Source of the DNA: Sutterella sp.
Lineage (GTDB): Bacteria; Pseudomonadota; Gammaproteobacteria; Burkholderiales; Burkholderiaceae_F
Assembly: GCA_019418605.1 (NCBI GenBank)
Contig: DYBN01000009.1
Location: 1-64,000 of the forward strand
Direction of reading: 5' to 3'
DNA length: 64,000 nt
Part shown: piece by piece, positions 49,103-57,879 of the stretch
Layout: each line of letters opens with the position of its first letter
Position numbering within the stretch: the stretch's first letter is position 1
Position numbers and translations under genes: made by a program
The notes under the pieces: model-generated
What the model saw: the letters and a program-made list of their open reading frames with translations, nothing else
The model's database searches: none
Told to the model about the DNA's origin: nothing

Positions 49103-49879
49103 ATGCAGACATCTCATCGTGGTTCGCTCATATTGACGCTCTGTGCGGCCGTGATCGTCCTTGCGGCCTGCGCCAACGGCAACGTGCGCATCAAGGACAT
49201 GACCGCCTCGGAGGTCTCGCGCCTTGTCGTGGACAATCAAACGACGCTGCATGCGCTCATCGAAAGGCTGGGCGAGCCCGGTGCGGCCGTCACCGACGCC
49301 GACGGCGTGCAGACATTTGAGTTCTACTGGGTCAAGAGCAGTCCGTCGCCTCTGGTGGTCATTCCCTTTAACTTCGTGCCCGAGTATCCGACCACGAAGA
49401 AGTCCCTGCGCGTCTGGGTTAACAAGGAGGGCGTCGTCACCCGCCATGAGCTCTCGGGCGTGTACTACATCTACCGCCGCCCCTGGATCGGCACCGACAG
49501 CGCGCACAGCTTCCGGGTGCTGACGCCCGAAGAGCTCGACGATCTGGTCGATCCGACCGATACCGCACAGACCGAACAAAAGAGCTCGCCCGACGCGGAC
49601 GGTCTGGACAAGGTAAATCCGGCAAAGGAAAATCCGGAAAACCTGGCGGCGGAGCCTGAAAATTCGGTTGCCTTTGAAGTGCAGGACTCGGCGGGGGAGG
49701 CTGAAGCCAAACCCACGCCTCAATCCGACGGCAAGCCCCAAGGACAGCCCCTTCAGTTTGCCCATGCCGCCAATGGTGTCGATCCCGGCGTTTCGTCCCC
49801 TGCGGGAGATGCCAGCGGCAATGTCTTCCCCGGCGCCGCACCGCATGCTGAAACCGCCCCAACCCTGAGAATCCAATGA
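49103..49879 (+). CDS. lipoprotein with SmpA/BamE-like domain (258 aa)
   Basis: A lipobox VLAACANG directs lipidation. Residues about 30-130 resemble small OmlA/BamE-type modules (TTLHALIERLGEPGAAV, FEFYWVKSSPSPLVVIPFNF). This is followed by a disordered Glu/Pro/Asp-rich tail of about 110 residues. It overlaps the next lipoprotein gene by four bases, so the two are coupled. The function is unknown. Confidence 0.75.
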   Translation: MQTSHRGSLILTLCAAVIVLAACANGNVRIKDMTASEVSRLVVDNQTTLHALIERLGEPGAAVTDADGVQTFEFYWVKSSPSPLVVIPFNFVPEYPTTKKSLRVWVNKEGVVTRHELSGVYYIYRRPWIGTDSAHSFRVLTPEELDDLVDPTDTAQTEQKSSPDADGLDKVNPAKENPENLAAEPENSVAFEVQDSAGEAEAKPTPQSDGKPQGQPLQFAHAANGVDPGVSSPAGDASGNVFPGAAPHAETAPTLRIQ

Positions 49880-50625
49880 AGCGCCGAGAGCTTTTTGTGA
49901 TGGCCTTGAAGGGCTTGTCGCTGTCTGCGGCTGCAGGAGTGCTGGCAGCCTGTGCGCCGGTGCTTGAAAATCCGGCCGCGGCGCCGGACGCGGCCTTTAC
50001 GCCCGCCGGCGTCGACGAAAGGCTCAAGGGCGTGCGCACCCTGGCCGAGGTTTCGGCTCTCTACGGCGACTCCACGCGCACCTTTGCATCTTCAAGAGAG
50101 GGAAACAGCGTCGCCGTTTGGGAGTGGATGGGCTTTCGCCCCTCGTTTCACGCCAAGAAGTCGGTGCGCTCCTACTGCACGCCCACGGTGAAAAAGGAGC
50201 TGCAGGTGCTCTGCGACGCCGACAAGAACGTGCTCGACTATCGGCTGGTCGGCATGTTCTACGTGCAGTACCGCCTGCCAGGTCTCTCGGCCCGGGCCAA
50301 GGAGCTGCGCATGCTCGATGCCGCGGAGCTTGCCTCTTTTCGCGTGCCGGTCGCCGCTGAAGAAGACTGGCGCGAAGTCAATGCGTACTACGAAAGGCGA
50401 GGGGAAAAGAGCGGGGAAACGACTGAAGATATGAGTGCTCCGGCCTACGGGAGTCAGGCGCCTGCAGCGCAGCCCGCCTCCGGCGCGCCTGCCTCCGAAT
50501 CCCCGGAAGGACTCTCCGAAGAAGCGTCGGCGCCCCACGAGGACAGCCAGCTCCAGAAGCCTCAGGCCCCGCAGGCGGCGCCCGAGGCCGGCCAATCCTC
50601 GGACAAATGGACGCGGCTTATGTAA
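49876..50625 (+). CDS. lipoprotein paralogue with disordered tail (249 aa)
   Basis: The N-terminus MKRRELFVMALKGLSLSAAAG has a possible Tat motif and ends in the lipobox VLAACAP. The folded part (about 45-165) includes LKGVRTLAEVSALYGDSTRT and EWMGFRPSFHAKKSVRSYC, similar in layout to the preceding lipoprotein. A Pro/Ala/Ser-rich tail follows. It starts inside the stop region of the preceding gene (ATGA). The pair may be an envelope complex; the function is unknown. Confidence 0.72.
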   Translation: MKRRELFVMALKGLSLSAAAGVLAACAPVLENPAAAPDAAFTPAGVDERLKGVRTLAEVSALYGDSTRTFASSREGNSVAVWEWMGFRPSFHAKKSVRSYCTPTVKKELQVLCDADKNVLDYRLVGMFYVQYRLPGLSARAKELRMLDAAELASFRVPVAAEEDWREVNAYYERRGEKSGETTEDMSAPAYGSQAPAAQPASGAPASESPEGLSEEASAPHEDSQLQKPQAPQAAPEAGQSSDKWTRLM

Positions 50626-50699
50626 GCTTCGGTCAGTTTTGCCTTTTTCCCTTTCTTCTGCGCCCTCTTGCGGCGGCGCAGGGACACTTTGAAAATTTC

Positions 50700-50751
50700 T
50701 TCAAGCGGCTTTTTCCCACCAGGAAACCCTTGCCCGGCAAAGCCGCTTGAA
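50700..50751. repeat. 13-bp perfect inverted repeat upstream of jetA
   Basis: TTCAAGCGGCTTT (50700-50712) and AAAGCCGCTTGAA (50739-50751) are exact inverse copies separated by 26 bases. They stand between the lipoprotein stop and the jetA start, 33 bases before jetA. It could be a transcription terminator (the left arm ends in TTTTT), an attenuator, or an operator for the Wadjet operon. Confidence 0.7.
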
Positions 50752-50784
50752 CGACTTGACACAACTATTTCACGCAGCGCTTCA

Positions 50785-52293
50785 ATGGCCGTCTTATCCA
50801 CGCTTGAAAACTACCGAGCCATGCGCTCGCGCCCGATGTGGACGCTGCTTGCCTCGGACACGGCTCCCGAGACGCTTGCCATCCTGCAGACGCTCCTCTA
50901 TCAAGATGAAAAGAGTCTGCCGGCTTCGGTCTTCATCACGCGGCTCACCGAAATTCTCAATCAAATCTCAAACGAAACGGTCGAGGCGGCGCAGGCTTCG
51001 GCGCGCGCCAACAACTGGAGAAAGAGCGGCTGGCTCGTCATCCGCTACACCGAGGGGCAGGATGAGCCCGTCTATGAGCTCACGAGCGCCGCGCACGAGG
51101 CGATCCGCTTTATTTCCGGGCAGCGCGGCAACCGCGTCTCGCCCACCGAAAGCCGCCTTGAGCTTGTCATTCACGCCATCCGCAAGCTCGTGCTCGACAC
51201 CGACGTCAACATTGAAGAGCGCGTGGCGATACTCGAAGAGGACCGCAGACGCATCGACGAGCAGATTGCCGATCTCAGGCAGGGCAAGGTGAGCCTTGCA
51301 AGCGACGCGGAGGTCAAGGCCCAGATCTACGATCTGCTGGAGATGCTCGAAAATCTCAACGGCGACTTCTACCGCGTGCGCGACCGCTTCCGGGAGCTCT
51401 CAAGCGAGCTGCACGAAGACATCATGCGCAACGACGGCACCGCAGGCAGCATTCTCGAGGAGTTCTTCGCGGGCTACGACCGCATTTCGGAAAGCGAGGA
51501 GGGGAAAACGTTCCGCGCCTTCTACACGTTCCTCAACAACCCGGTGGCCGTCGCCCAGATCGAAGAGTCGGTCGACGCGCTGCGCGAGCGCGACTTCTGG
51601 GGCGGCCTCATGAACGAAAAGGACCGCAAGGACATCGCCTTCATGCGGCGCAACCTGAACCTGCGCGCGCGGGAGACGCAAAACGTCATGCGGCTTCTCG
51701 CCTCGTCCTTAAAGCACGTTGTGCAAAGCCGCGACTATCAGCAAAACCGGCGCGTCGCGCAGCTCATCAATGAAGCCCGGCGCAAGGCTCTCGACATCCG
51801 CGAGGAGGTCAATCCCCAAAAGAGCGTGTTCGTGCTGCCGCGCAGCTCGGTCAAGGTCACGAGCGCGGCAAGCCTCAATCTCTACGACCCTCTCACCGAA
51901 GCCACCTACGAGTCGATGCTTGCGGCCACGCAAGCCGAAGTCGACCTGGGAGAGCTCGCCCGGCGCGTGCAGGCTGCCGAAATCAACTACCCGTGGCTTA
52001 AATCCTGCATTCTCGACGTGCTCGAGACCCGCGAATGCGCAAGCGTGGCCGACGTGCTCGAGGCGCACCCGGCAAATCAGGGGCTTGCAAGCGTCGTGGG
52101 CTTGGTAAGCCTTGCGCTGCGCTACGGCGTCATGGTGCCCGAACAGAGCCTTGCCGTGCACTGGGTCGACAGGCTCGGGCAGAGCGTCAAGGCACACATC
52201 CCGATGCTGCTTTTTGATGCGAGAACGAAGGAAAAGCTCTCAAGGCAGACAAAATCCGCTCTCTTTTTGCGCGAAAACGAGAAAAATTCATAG
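50785..52293 (+). CDS. jetA: Wadjet defence protein JetA (DUF3375, 502 aa)
   Basis: JetA is the kleisin-like (MukF-like) subunit of the Wadjet SMC complex that recognises and cuts small circular DNA. The N-terminal winged-helix region begins ENYRAMRSRPMWTLLASDTAPETLAILQTLL in short family-typical blocks, then long helices (VNIEERVAILEEDRRRIDEQ) and a C-terminal winged-helix part. It is first in the order jetA-B-C-D. There is no clear ribosome site before ATG 50785; in-frame upstream codons to 50668 overlap the inverted repeat. Confidence 0.92.
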   Translation: MAVLSTLENYRAMRSRPMWTLLASDTAPETLAILQTLLYQDEKSLPASVFITRLTEILNQISNETVEAAQASARANNWRKSGWLVIRYTEGQDEPVYELTSAAHEAIRFISGQRGNRVSPTESRLELVIHAIRKLVLDTDVNIEERVAILEEDRRRIDEQIADLRQGKVSLASDAEVKAQIYDLLEMLENLNGDFYRVRDRFRELSSELHEDIMRNDGTAGSILEEFFAGYDRISESEEGKTFRAFYTFLNNPVAVAQIEESVDALRERDFWGGLMNEKDRKDIAFMRRNLNLRARETQNVMRLLASSLKHVVQSRDYQQNRRVAQLINEARRKALDIREEVNPQKSVFVLPRSSVKVTSAASLNLYDPLTEATYESMLAATQAEVDLGELARRVQAAEINYPWLKSCILDVLETRECASVADVLEAHPANQGLASVVGLVSLALRYGVMVPEQSLAVHWVDRLGQSVKAHIPMLLFDARTKEKLSRQTKSALFLRENEKNS

Positions 52294-52302
52294 AAAAAAT
52301 AC

Positions 52303-53082
52303 ATGGCTAGCAAGAAAGAATCTTCCGTCCTTGAAGAGCCCTTTGTGCTCTCCGAGGCCGCAGGCTTTGAGCCGCTCTTTGAGGGCGATCAGGGCACGCT
52401 CACGTTCGATCAGCGGCAGCTGCTTGTCTTCCTGCTGCGCGGCCCGTATCTGCTCAAGGCCGACCGGCCGCACGTCTGGAACACGCTTGTGATGAGCCGC
52501 GAGCGCATCGAAGAGATGCTCAACAACCTCTTTTTGACGCTTGTCTTCGACGAAGAGCTCGGCATCGCCTTCTGCCGGCAGGCCGATGCGGGCGATCTGC
52601 AGGTGCCGCAGCTCTTGCGGGAATTTCACCTCACGTACCTTGATTCCGTGCTATTGCTCGAGATGCGCCAGAGGCTCTCCGAGGCCGAGAAACGAGGCGA
52701 GCGCGGCATCATCTCGATGGATTCGATCGAGGAGATTTTGAAAACCTTCGACGCCGCCTCGAGAACGAACGAGCGGCAGTTCAAGCAGCACGTCAACGCC
52801 GTCTTGAGCCGCCTGCAGGAGCGGCGCCTTTTAAAGAAGGCCGGGCAGTCGCACATGTTTGAGATCAGCCCCGTGCTGCGGCTTGTTTTCAACGCCGAAG
52901 AGATTGGCTCCTTAAAGGAGGCCTATGCGGCCAAGGCCGTGCGCGATCTTGAGGCTAGCGAAGCTCTGGGGCCCGCGGCGCGCCGCGCAAAGCGAAGCCG
53001 CGGCGCGGCCTCCGAGAATCAGGATGCGCAGAGCTCGGCCTTCGTTGAAGACACAGCCGACGACAGCGACGATCCGGCCTGA
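52303..53082 (+). CDS. jetB: Wadjet defence protein JetB (DUF4194, 259 aa)
   Basis: JetB is the KITE (MukE-like) subunit that binds JetA. The tandem winged-helix part covers about residues 30-215 (FDQRQLLVFLLRGPYLLKAD, RLQERRLLKKAGQSHMFEIS, VLRLVFNAEEIGSL). A disordered acidic tail of about 40 residues (AKRSRGAASENQDAQ) follows. It starts 9 bases after jetA. Confidence 0.92.
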   Translation: MASKKESSVLEEPFVLSEAAGFEPLFEGDQGTLTFDQRQLLVFLLRGPYLLKADRPHVWNTLVMSRERIEEMLNNLFLTLVFDEELGIAFCRQADAGDLQVPQLLREFHLTYLDSVLLLEMRQRLSEAEKRGERGIISMDSIEEILKTFDAASRTNERQFKQHVNAVLSRLQERRLLKKAGQSHMFEISPVLRLVFNAEEIGSLKEAYAAKAVRDLEASEALGPAARRAKRSRGAASENQDAQSSAFVEDTADDSDDPA

Positions 53083-53121
53083 AGCGGGTGACGATTTGAA
53101 CTTTCCTTTGATGCAAGCCTT

Positions 53122-56100
53122 ATGAGCAACAGTTCCATCAGCCTTTTTGCGGGCGAAGCCGCCGAGCAGTTTCGCCTTGTGCGCTTTCAGCTCTACAACT
53201 GGGGCACCTTCAGCGGCCTGCACGACATCGCCATTTCGCCCGAGGGACAGCTCTTTATCGGCGGCTCGGGTTCGGGCAAGTCGACGCTTCTTGATGCGAT
53301 GAGCGTGCTGCTCACGCCCGGGCAGATCAACTTCAACGCGGCCGCCCGCGAAGGAGAAAAGAAGTCCGACCGCACGGTGCTCTCCTACATGCGCGGCGCC
53401 TGGACCACGCAGCAAGACGACGAGGGCAGGGCCGTGACGCAGTACCTGCGAAAGCTCTCGACCTGGAGCGCCATTGCGCTTACCTACAAAAATGACTTTC
53501 AGGTCGTCACGCTCATGTTCGTGGCGATCATCCGGGGCGCGAGCAACGAAGACGCCCGCGTCAACCGCTTCTACTACGTCATTCCGGAAAACTTCGACAT
53601 CAAGCGGCTTGAGCCCTTCTCCGAACACGACTACGACTGGCGCTTCATCCGCAAGGAGATCGGGCAGGGGAAGTCCTTTCCGCGCTTTGCGCCGTACTGC
53701 GAGTACTTTCGCAAAATCTTCGGCATCGAGGAAGACACGGTCCTCAAGCTCCTGCACAAGGCGCAGTCGGCGCGAAACTTGGGCGACTTAAACGACTTTC
53801 TGCGCAAGTTCATGCTCGATACGCCGGGCACGTTCGAGGTTGCCGACACCCTTGTCAACGAATTCTCCGAGCTCTACGCCGCCCACGAGTCGGTCGTCAA
53901 GGCGCGCGATCAGGTGGCGGTGCTCACCGAGGCGCGCCGCCACAACGACGCCATGCTGGCCCTGCAGCAGGAAAAGCGCACCAACGAGGCAATGATCGAG
54001 CTGCTCGACGACTGGCGGGCGCTTCACATGGTCGATCTCATCTCAAAGGAAATGCCCAGGGCGCAGAAGGCCGAAAAGCGCGAGCGCGACGCCTACGAGG
54101 GGCTTCAAAAAGAGGGTGAAGCGCTTGAAACGACCTTGAATGCGCTCCTTCGCGAGTACTACGAAAAAGGGGGGGATCGGATCGTTCGGCTTCAAAGCGA
54201 CCTTGAGCGCGACAGCGCGGCGCTTTCCAAGGCGCAGAGCGCGCGGGCGCGCTACGAGGACATCCTGAGCGAGCTCTCGCTTGCCGCCCCCATCACCCGA
54301 GACGAATTTCAGAGCACGGGCGCCGCGCTCTCCGACAGAATCGAAACCTCCACAGGCGAACTTTCGTCGCTGAGAGAGGAACGCGATCAGCTCGTCGCTT
54401 CCCGCCACGACAACGAGGTGGCCTTCAAGGCGCTTCGCGAAGAAATCGAGGCCATGCAAAAGAGTCCCTCGAACATCCCCGCCCGACAGCTGCAGTTAAG
54501 AGAAAAGCTTGCTGCGGCGCTTGAGGTCGACGTCGAGGATCTTCCCTTTGCAGGCGAACTGCTGCAGGTCAAGGACGAAGAGGCGCTCTGGCAGGGCGCC
54601 ATTGAACGCGTGCTGCACAACTTCGCGCTTTCAATCCTGGTCGACGACTCTCTCTACGCGCAGTTTGCCGCCCTCGTCAATCGGCTCGATCTGCACGGCA
54701 GACTCGTCTACCACCGCGTGCAGAAGGTTTCGGGCCCGAAGCCCGTCGTCAGCTCCCGCTCTCTTGTCACAAAGCTTGACGTCAAGGAAGGGCGCTGGGC
54801 GCCGTGGCTGCTGCGTGAGCTTGCCCAGCGCTTTGACTATGCGTGCGTCGAGTCCGTTGCCGAGTTTAGGGAAGCCGAGCGCGCCGTGACCGCCGCAGGC
54901 CAGGTCAAGCACAACAAAACCCGGCATGAAAAGGACGACCGCTACGGGATCGACGACCGCACGCGCTGGGTGCTGGGCTTTTCCAACGAGGAAAAGCTCG
55001 CCGTCTACAAGGACAAGGCGGGGGCTCTCGCCCAAGCCATCAGCGAGCACCAAAAGAAGATTGCGGGCCTTGAGAAGTCAGAGACGCGCATCCATTCGCT
55101 CGTGCGCCTGGCGCAGCGCGCGCTTGACTTTGAGTGGGAGCAAATTGACACGGGGTCGCTTGCCGCAAGCGTTCTTGCGCTCAAAAATGAGCTCGAGACC
55201 CTTTTGACAAACGACGAAATCCTCAACGGCATCAAGGCCCGGGAGGAGGAGACGCGCGCACGGCTGCGCACGCTTTCGGTTGAAAAGGAAAGCGCCTACA
55301 GCAAATGGCAGGCCGCACAGATGCGCGTTGACGAGCTCGCCCACGAGCTTGAGGAATACAAAAGTCAGATCGACAACCGCGACATCGACCGCAGCCTCAT
55401 CTCCCGCATCGATCAGAAGGCCGCCGAGCTCGAGCTTGGCATGACGCTTGCCACGCTCACCAAAACCCGAGAGCGCCTTTTCGGGCGCTTGAACCAAGCT
55501 GCAGAAAAGCTTGCCAACCAAGCTGCCGAAGAGCTCACCGCCTTGCTCAACGTCTTTGCGACCTTCAAGCAGCGCTGGCCCGATGCCGCGCTGCAGCTTG
55601 ACGCCCGCATTGAAAGCGCGCCCGAATTCTTTGAAAAGCTCGACAACCTGCAGCGCGAGGGCCTGCCCAAGTTCGAGGCCCGCTTCAAGGACCTGCTCAA
55701 CAACCAGGCAAGGCAAAACCTCACCGACCTCTACCAGGAGATCGACGACGAGCGCAATCTCATCAAGGAGCGTCTGCGCGAGGTCAACAAGTCCTTGGCG
55801 CGCGTGGTCTTTAACCGCACGGGCGGCGTGCCCTCGTACTTGAGAATTGCCATTGCAGACCGCAACCTTCCCGAGGTGAAGGAATTCAAGAGCATCCAGC
55901 GCTCGATCATGGGCCGCGAGATCGACACGCGCGACACCGAGGCCGCCGAGAGCTACTTCGAGCGCATCAATTCTCTCGTGCAAAAGCTCAACGCCAACAG
56001 CAAGGATCCCGCGCAGCTGCGCTGGCGCGACCGCGTGCTCGACGTGCGCCAGCACGTGGAATTCAAGGGCGTGGAATTCGAGCGCGAAGACGAGGGCGGC

Positions 56101-56514
56101 GAGAGAGTCGTCGAGGTCTATCAGAGCGGGGCGGGTAAGTCGGGCGGCCAGAGGCAAAAGCTCACCGTCATCTGCCTTGCAGCGGCGCTGCGCTATCAGT
56201 TGGGCGGCAAGGACAGCGACTATCCGCGCTATGCGCCTGTGATTCTCGACGAGGCCTTCGACAAGGCCGACAGCGAATTTACCGACATTGCGCTTACGAT
56301 CTTCAAGGACTTTCACTTCCAGCTCATCATCGCAACGCCCGAGAAGTCGGTGATGACGCTCGATCCCTATGTGGGCGGAACAACGTTTGTGAGCTGCCGC
56401 AACAGGAACACGTCTTCGGTTTTGAACATCGTCTACGACTCCAAAACTGGGAGCTTTGCAGCCAAGGATGCACCGCAGGAGCGGGGACCGGCGCCGCAGG
56501 AGGCGCTCTCGTGA
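53122..56514 (+). CDS. jetC: Wadjet SMC-like ATPase JetC (1130 aa)
   Basis: JetC is the MukB/SMC-like motor that extrudes DNA. Walker A GGSGSGKST is at residues 47-55. Two long coiled-coil arms flank a hinge in the middle (around residues 470-640). The ABC signature GAGKSGGQRQKL lies near residue 1003, and Walker B PVILDEAFDKAD near 1038. The motifs are intact, so the ATPase should be active. It overlaps jetD by four bases. Confidence 0.95.
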   Translation: MSNSSISLFAGEAAEQFRLVRFQLYNWGTFSGLHDIAISPEGQLFIGGSGSGKSTLLDAMSVLLTPGQINFNAAAREGEKKSDRTVLSYMRGAWTTQQDDEGRAVTQYLRKLSTWSAIALTYKNDFQVVTLMFVAIIRGASNEDARVNRFYYVIPENFDIKRLEPFSEHDYDWRFIRKEIGQGKSFPRFAPYCEYFRKIFGIEEDTVLKLLHKAQSARNLGDLNDFLRKFMLDTPGTFEVADTLVNEFSELYAAHESVVKARDQVAVLTEARRHNDAMLALQQEKRTNEAMIELLDDWRALHMVDLISKEMPRAQKAEKRERDAYEGLQKEGEALETTLNALLREYYEKGGDRIVRLQSDLERDSAALSKAQSARARYEDILSELSLAAPITRDEFQSTGAALSDRIETSTGELSSLREERDQLVASRHDNEVAFKALREEIEAMQKSPSNIPARQLQLREKLAAALEVDVEDLPFAGELLQVKDEEALWQGAIERVLHNFALSILVDDSLYAQFAALVNRLDLHGRLVYHRVQKVSGPKPVVSSRSLVTKLDVKEGRWAPWLLRELAQRFDYACVESVAEFREAERAVTAAGQVKHNKTRHEKDDRYGIDDRTRWVLGFSNEEKLAVYKDKAGALAQAISEHQKKIAGLEKSETRIHSLVRLAQRALDFEWEQIDTGSLAASVLALKNELETLLTNDEILNGIKAREEETRARLRTLSVEKESAYSKWQAAQMRVDELAHELEEYKSQIDNRDIDRSLISRIDQKAAELELGMTLATLTKTRERLFGRLNQAAEKLANQAAEELTALLNVFATFKQRWPDAALQLDARIESAPEFFEKLDNLQREGLPKFEARFKDLLNNQARQNLTDLYQEIDDERNLIKERLREVNKSLARVVFNRTGGVPSYLRIAIADRNLPEVKEFKSIQRSIMGREIDTRDTEAAESYFERINSLVQKLNANSKDPAQLRWRDRVLDVRQHVEFKGVEFEREDEGGERVVEVYQSGAGKSGGQRQKLTVICLAAALRYQLGGKDSDYPRYAPVILDEAFDKADSEFTDIALTIFKDFHFQLIIATPEKSVMTLDPYVGGTTFVSCRNRNTSSVLNIVYDSKTGSFAAKDAPQERGPAPQEALS

Positions 56515-57707
56515 GCATTGCAAAGAACGCAGGCCGCTCGATTGCCGAGGTGAGGGCGCTCGCGGCAACGCGCGCAGGCAGACAGTTTTCCGCCTGGCTC
56601 AAGGGAGAGAATTCTCCGAGCCCCGAGACTCCGCTTGAGATTTCAATCGGCATTCCGACCGAGCGTCAGGCGACAGATTCCGTTGTGGCAACGGAAAAGT
56701 GGATGCGTGAGTGGCGGCAAAAGGAGCTTCCCGCCGGGGCCATCCTTGTGACCGCGACGGTGACGTGGCGCAGCATGGGCGGAGCAAGGGAGGTTCCCGA
56801 GCGAGTGAGGTTTTCTTCTCCCGAGGCCGTTTTCGCCTTTGCCGGACCCAAGGAGGCTCGCGACTGGGAGCGCGCCTCTTTGCGCCTTGTGCTGGCGCGC
56901 GAGGCTGGCCTGGCCGGTGCTTTCGCAGCGCTTGCCAATGAACGGCACTTTCTGCTTGAAGCCGACGAGGCGGACTTCAAGCGCTTTCTTGATCTTCTTT
57001 CCTGGATGCTTGCGCACCGCCCCGCGGGGTGCTTTGTGCGCGAGGTGCCGGTTCTTGGCGTTGACACCAAGTGGCTTGAGCGGCACAAGGGGATACTGTC
57101 CCGGGCGCTTTCGGCTGAAACGGGAGAAGAGATCAAGGCCTCCTGCCTCCTTGAGGCCTGGTCATTTAAGAAGCCTCCCTTGACCGTGCGCGTGCGGCAC
57201 GCAAACAATTTTGCGGCCGGGATTCCTGCCGAGGCGATGGTGGAGCTGAGCCCGGCCGTCCTCAACCTTCGTGAGCCGCGGGCGGTGCTCATCGTGGAAA
57301 ACGTCCAGACGGCGTTGAGCCTCGAAGCGCCCGCCGACGTCCCCGTCCTGATGGGGATGGGGTACGGCCTTGAGATTCTTTCGGAAATCCGCTGGATCAA
57401 GGACGTGCCGGTGCTCTACTTCGGCGATTTGGACATCCACGGGCTCGACATCCTCTCAAGCCTGCGGGCCATTGTTCCTCAGGCCCGGTCGTTTCTGATG
57501 GCCCCTGCGACGTTCGAAGCCTGGCGCGCGCTTGCCGTGCCCGACCCCAACAAGCGCTTTGCAAAGGCGCCCGAACGGCTGACGCCCAACGAGCTGGCTC
57601 TTTTTGAGGCCCTCAACGCCAACGGCCTGAGGCTTGAGCAGGAGAGGGTGCCGCTCGCCGTTGTCAATGCCGCCGTGAACGCAGCCGCAGCCGCGGCCGG
57701 TCTTTGA
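56511..57707 (+). CDS. jetD: Wadjet nuclease JetD (DUF3322/DUF2220, 398 aa)
   Basis: JetD is the Toprim-type, topoisomerase VI-like nuclease that cleaves the extruded plasmid. The N-terminal DUF3322 part holds RQFSAWLKGENS and KWMREWRQKELP. The Toprim catalytic Glu is in VLIVENVQTAL (near residue 258), and the DxD motif in YFGDLDIHGLDIL (near 303). The start is a GTG overlapping the jetC stop, which shows translational coupling. All catalytic residues are present. Confidence 0.93.
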   Translation: MSIAKNAGRSIAEVRALAATRAGRQFSAWLKGENSPSPETPLEISIGIPTERQATDSVVATEKWMREWRQKELPAGAILVTATVTWRSMGGAREVPERVRFSSPEAVFAFAGPKEARDWERASLRLVLAREAGLAGAFAALANERHFLLEADEADFKRFLDLLSWMLAHRPAGCFVREVPVLGVDTKWLERHKGILSRALSAETGEEIKASCLLEAWSFKKPPLTVRVRHANNFAAGIPAEAMVELSPAVLNLREPRAVLIVENVQTALSLEAPADVPVLMGMGYGLEILSEIRWIKDVPVLYFGDLDIHGLDILSSLRAIVPQARSFLMAPATFEAWRALAVPDPNKRFAKAPERLTPNELALFEALNANGLRLEQERVPLAVVNAAVNAAAAAAGL

Positions 57708-57792
57708 AGGACGGAATGCAAAAATCTTTTGCAATAAATCCGTTTAAATTTGTCGAAATAAGGAAAATTTGTAAAAATTTGCCTGATTTTTA

Positions 57793-57820
57793 ATTAAACA
57801 TAATAGCAGTTATCTTGAAT
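57793..57820 (-). repeat. dif-like Xer recombination site, left copy
   Basis: Read on the minus strand, this 28-mer has two 11-bp arms around the 6-bp core CTGCTA. The XerD-type arm TTATGTTTAAT matches the E. coli dif arm TTATGTTAAAT at 10 of 11 positions. The other arm ends in GATAA, close to the XerC-arm CATAA. A near-identical copy in inverted orientation lies at 60875-60902. Confidence 0.6.
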
Positions 57821-57879
57821 AGCGCATATTTATAAGATTTTTGTTATTTCTTTTTGACTTATTTTCCTGCTCAATTCCT

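Noticed and set aside
55078..56568. 496-codon minus-strand open frame across jetC
   Set aside because: It is antisense to a well-supported SMC ATPase and shows no motif; such shadows are common at this GC content.
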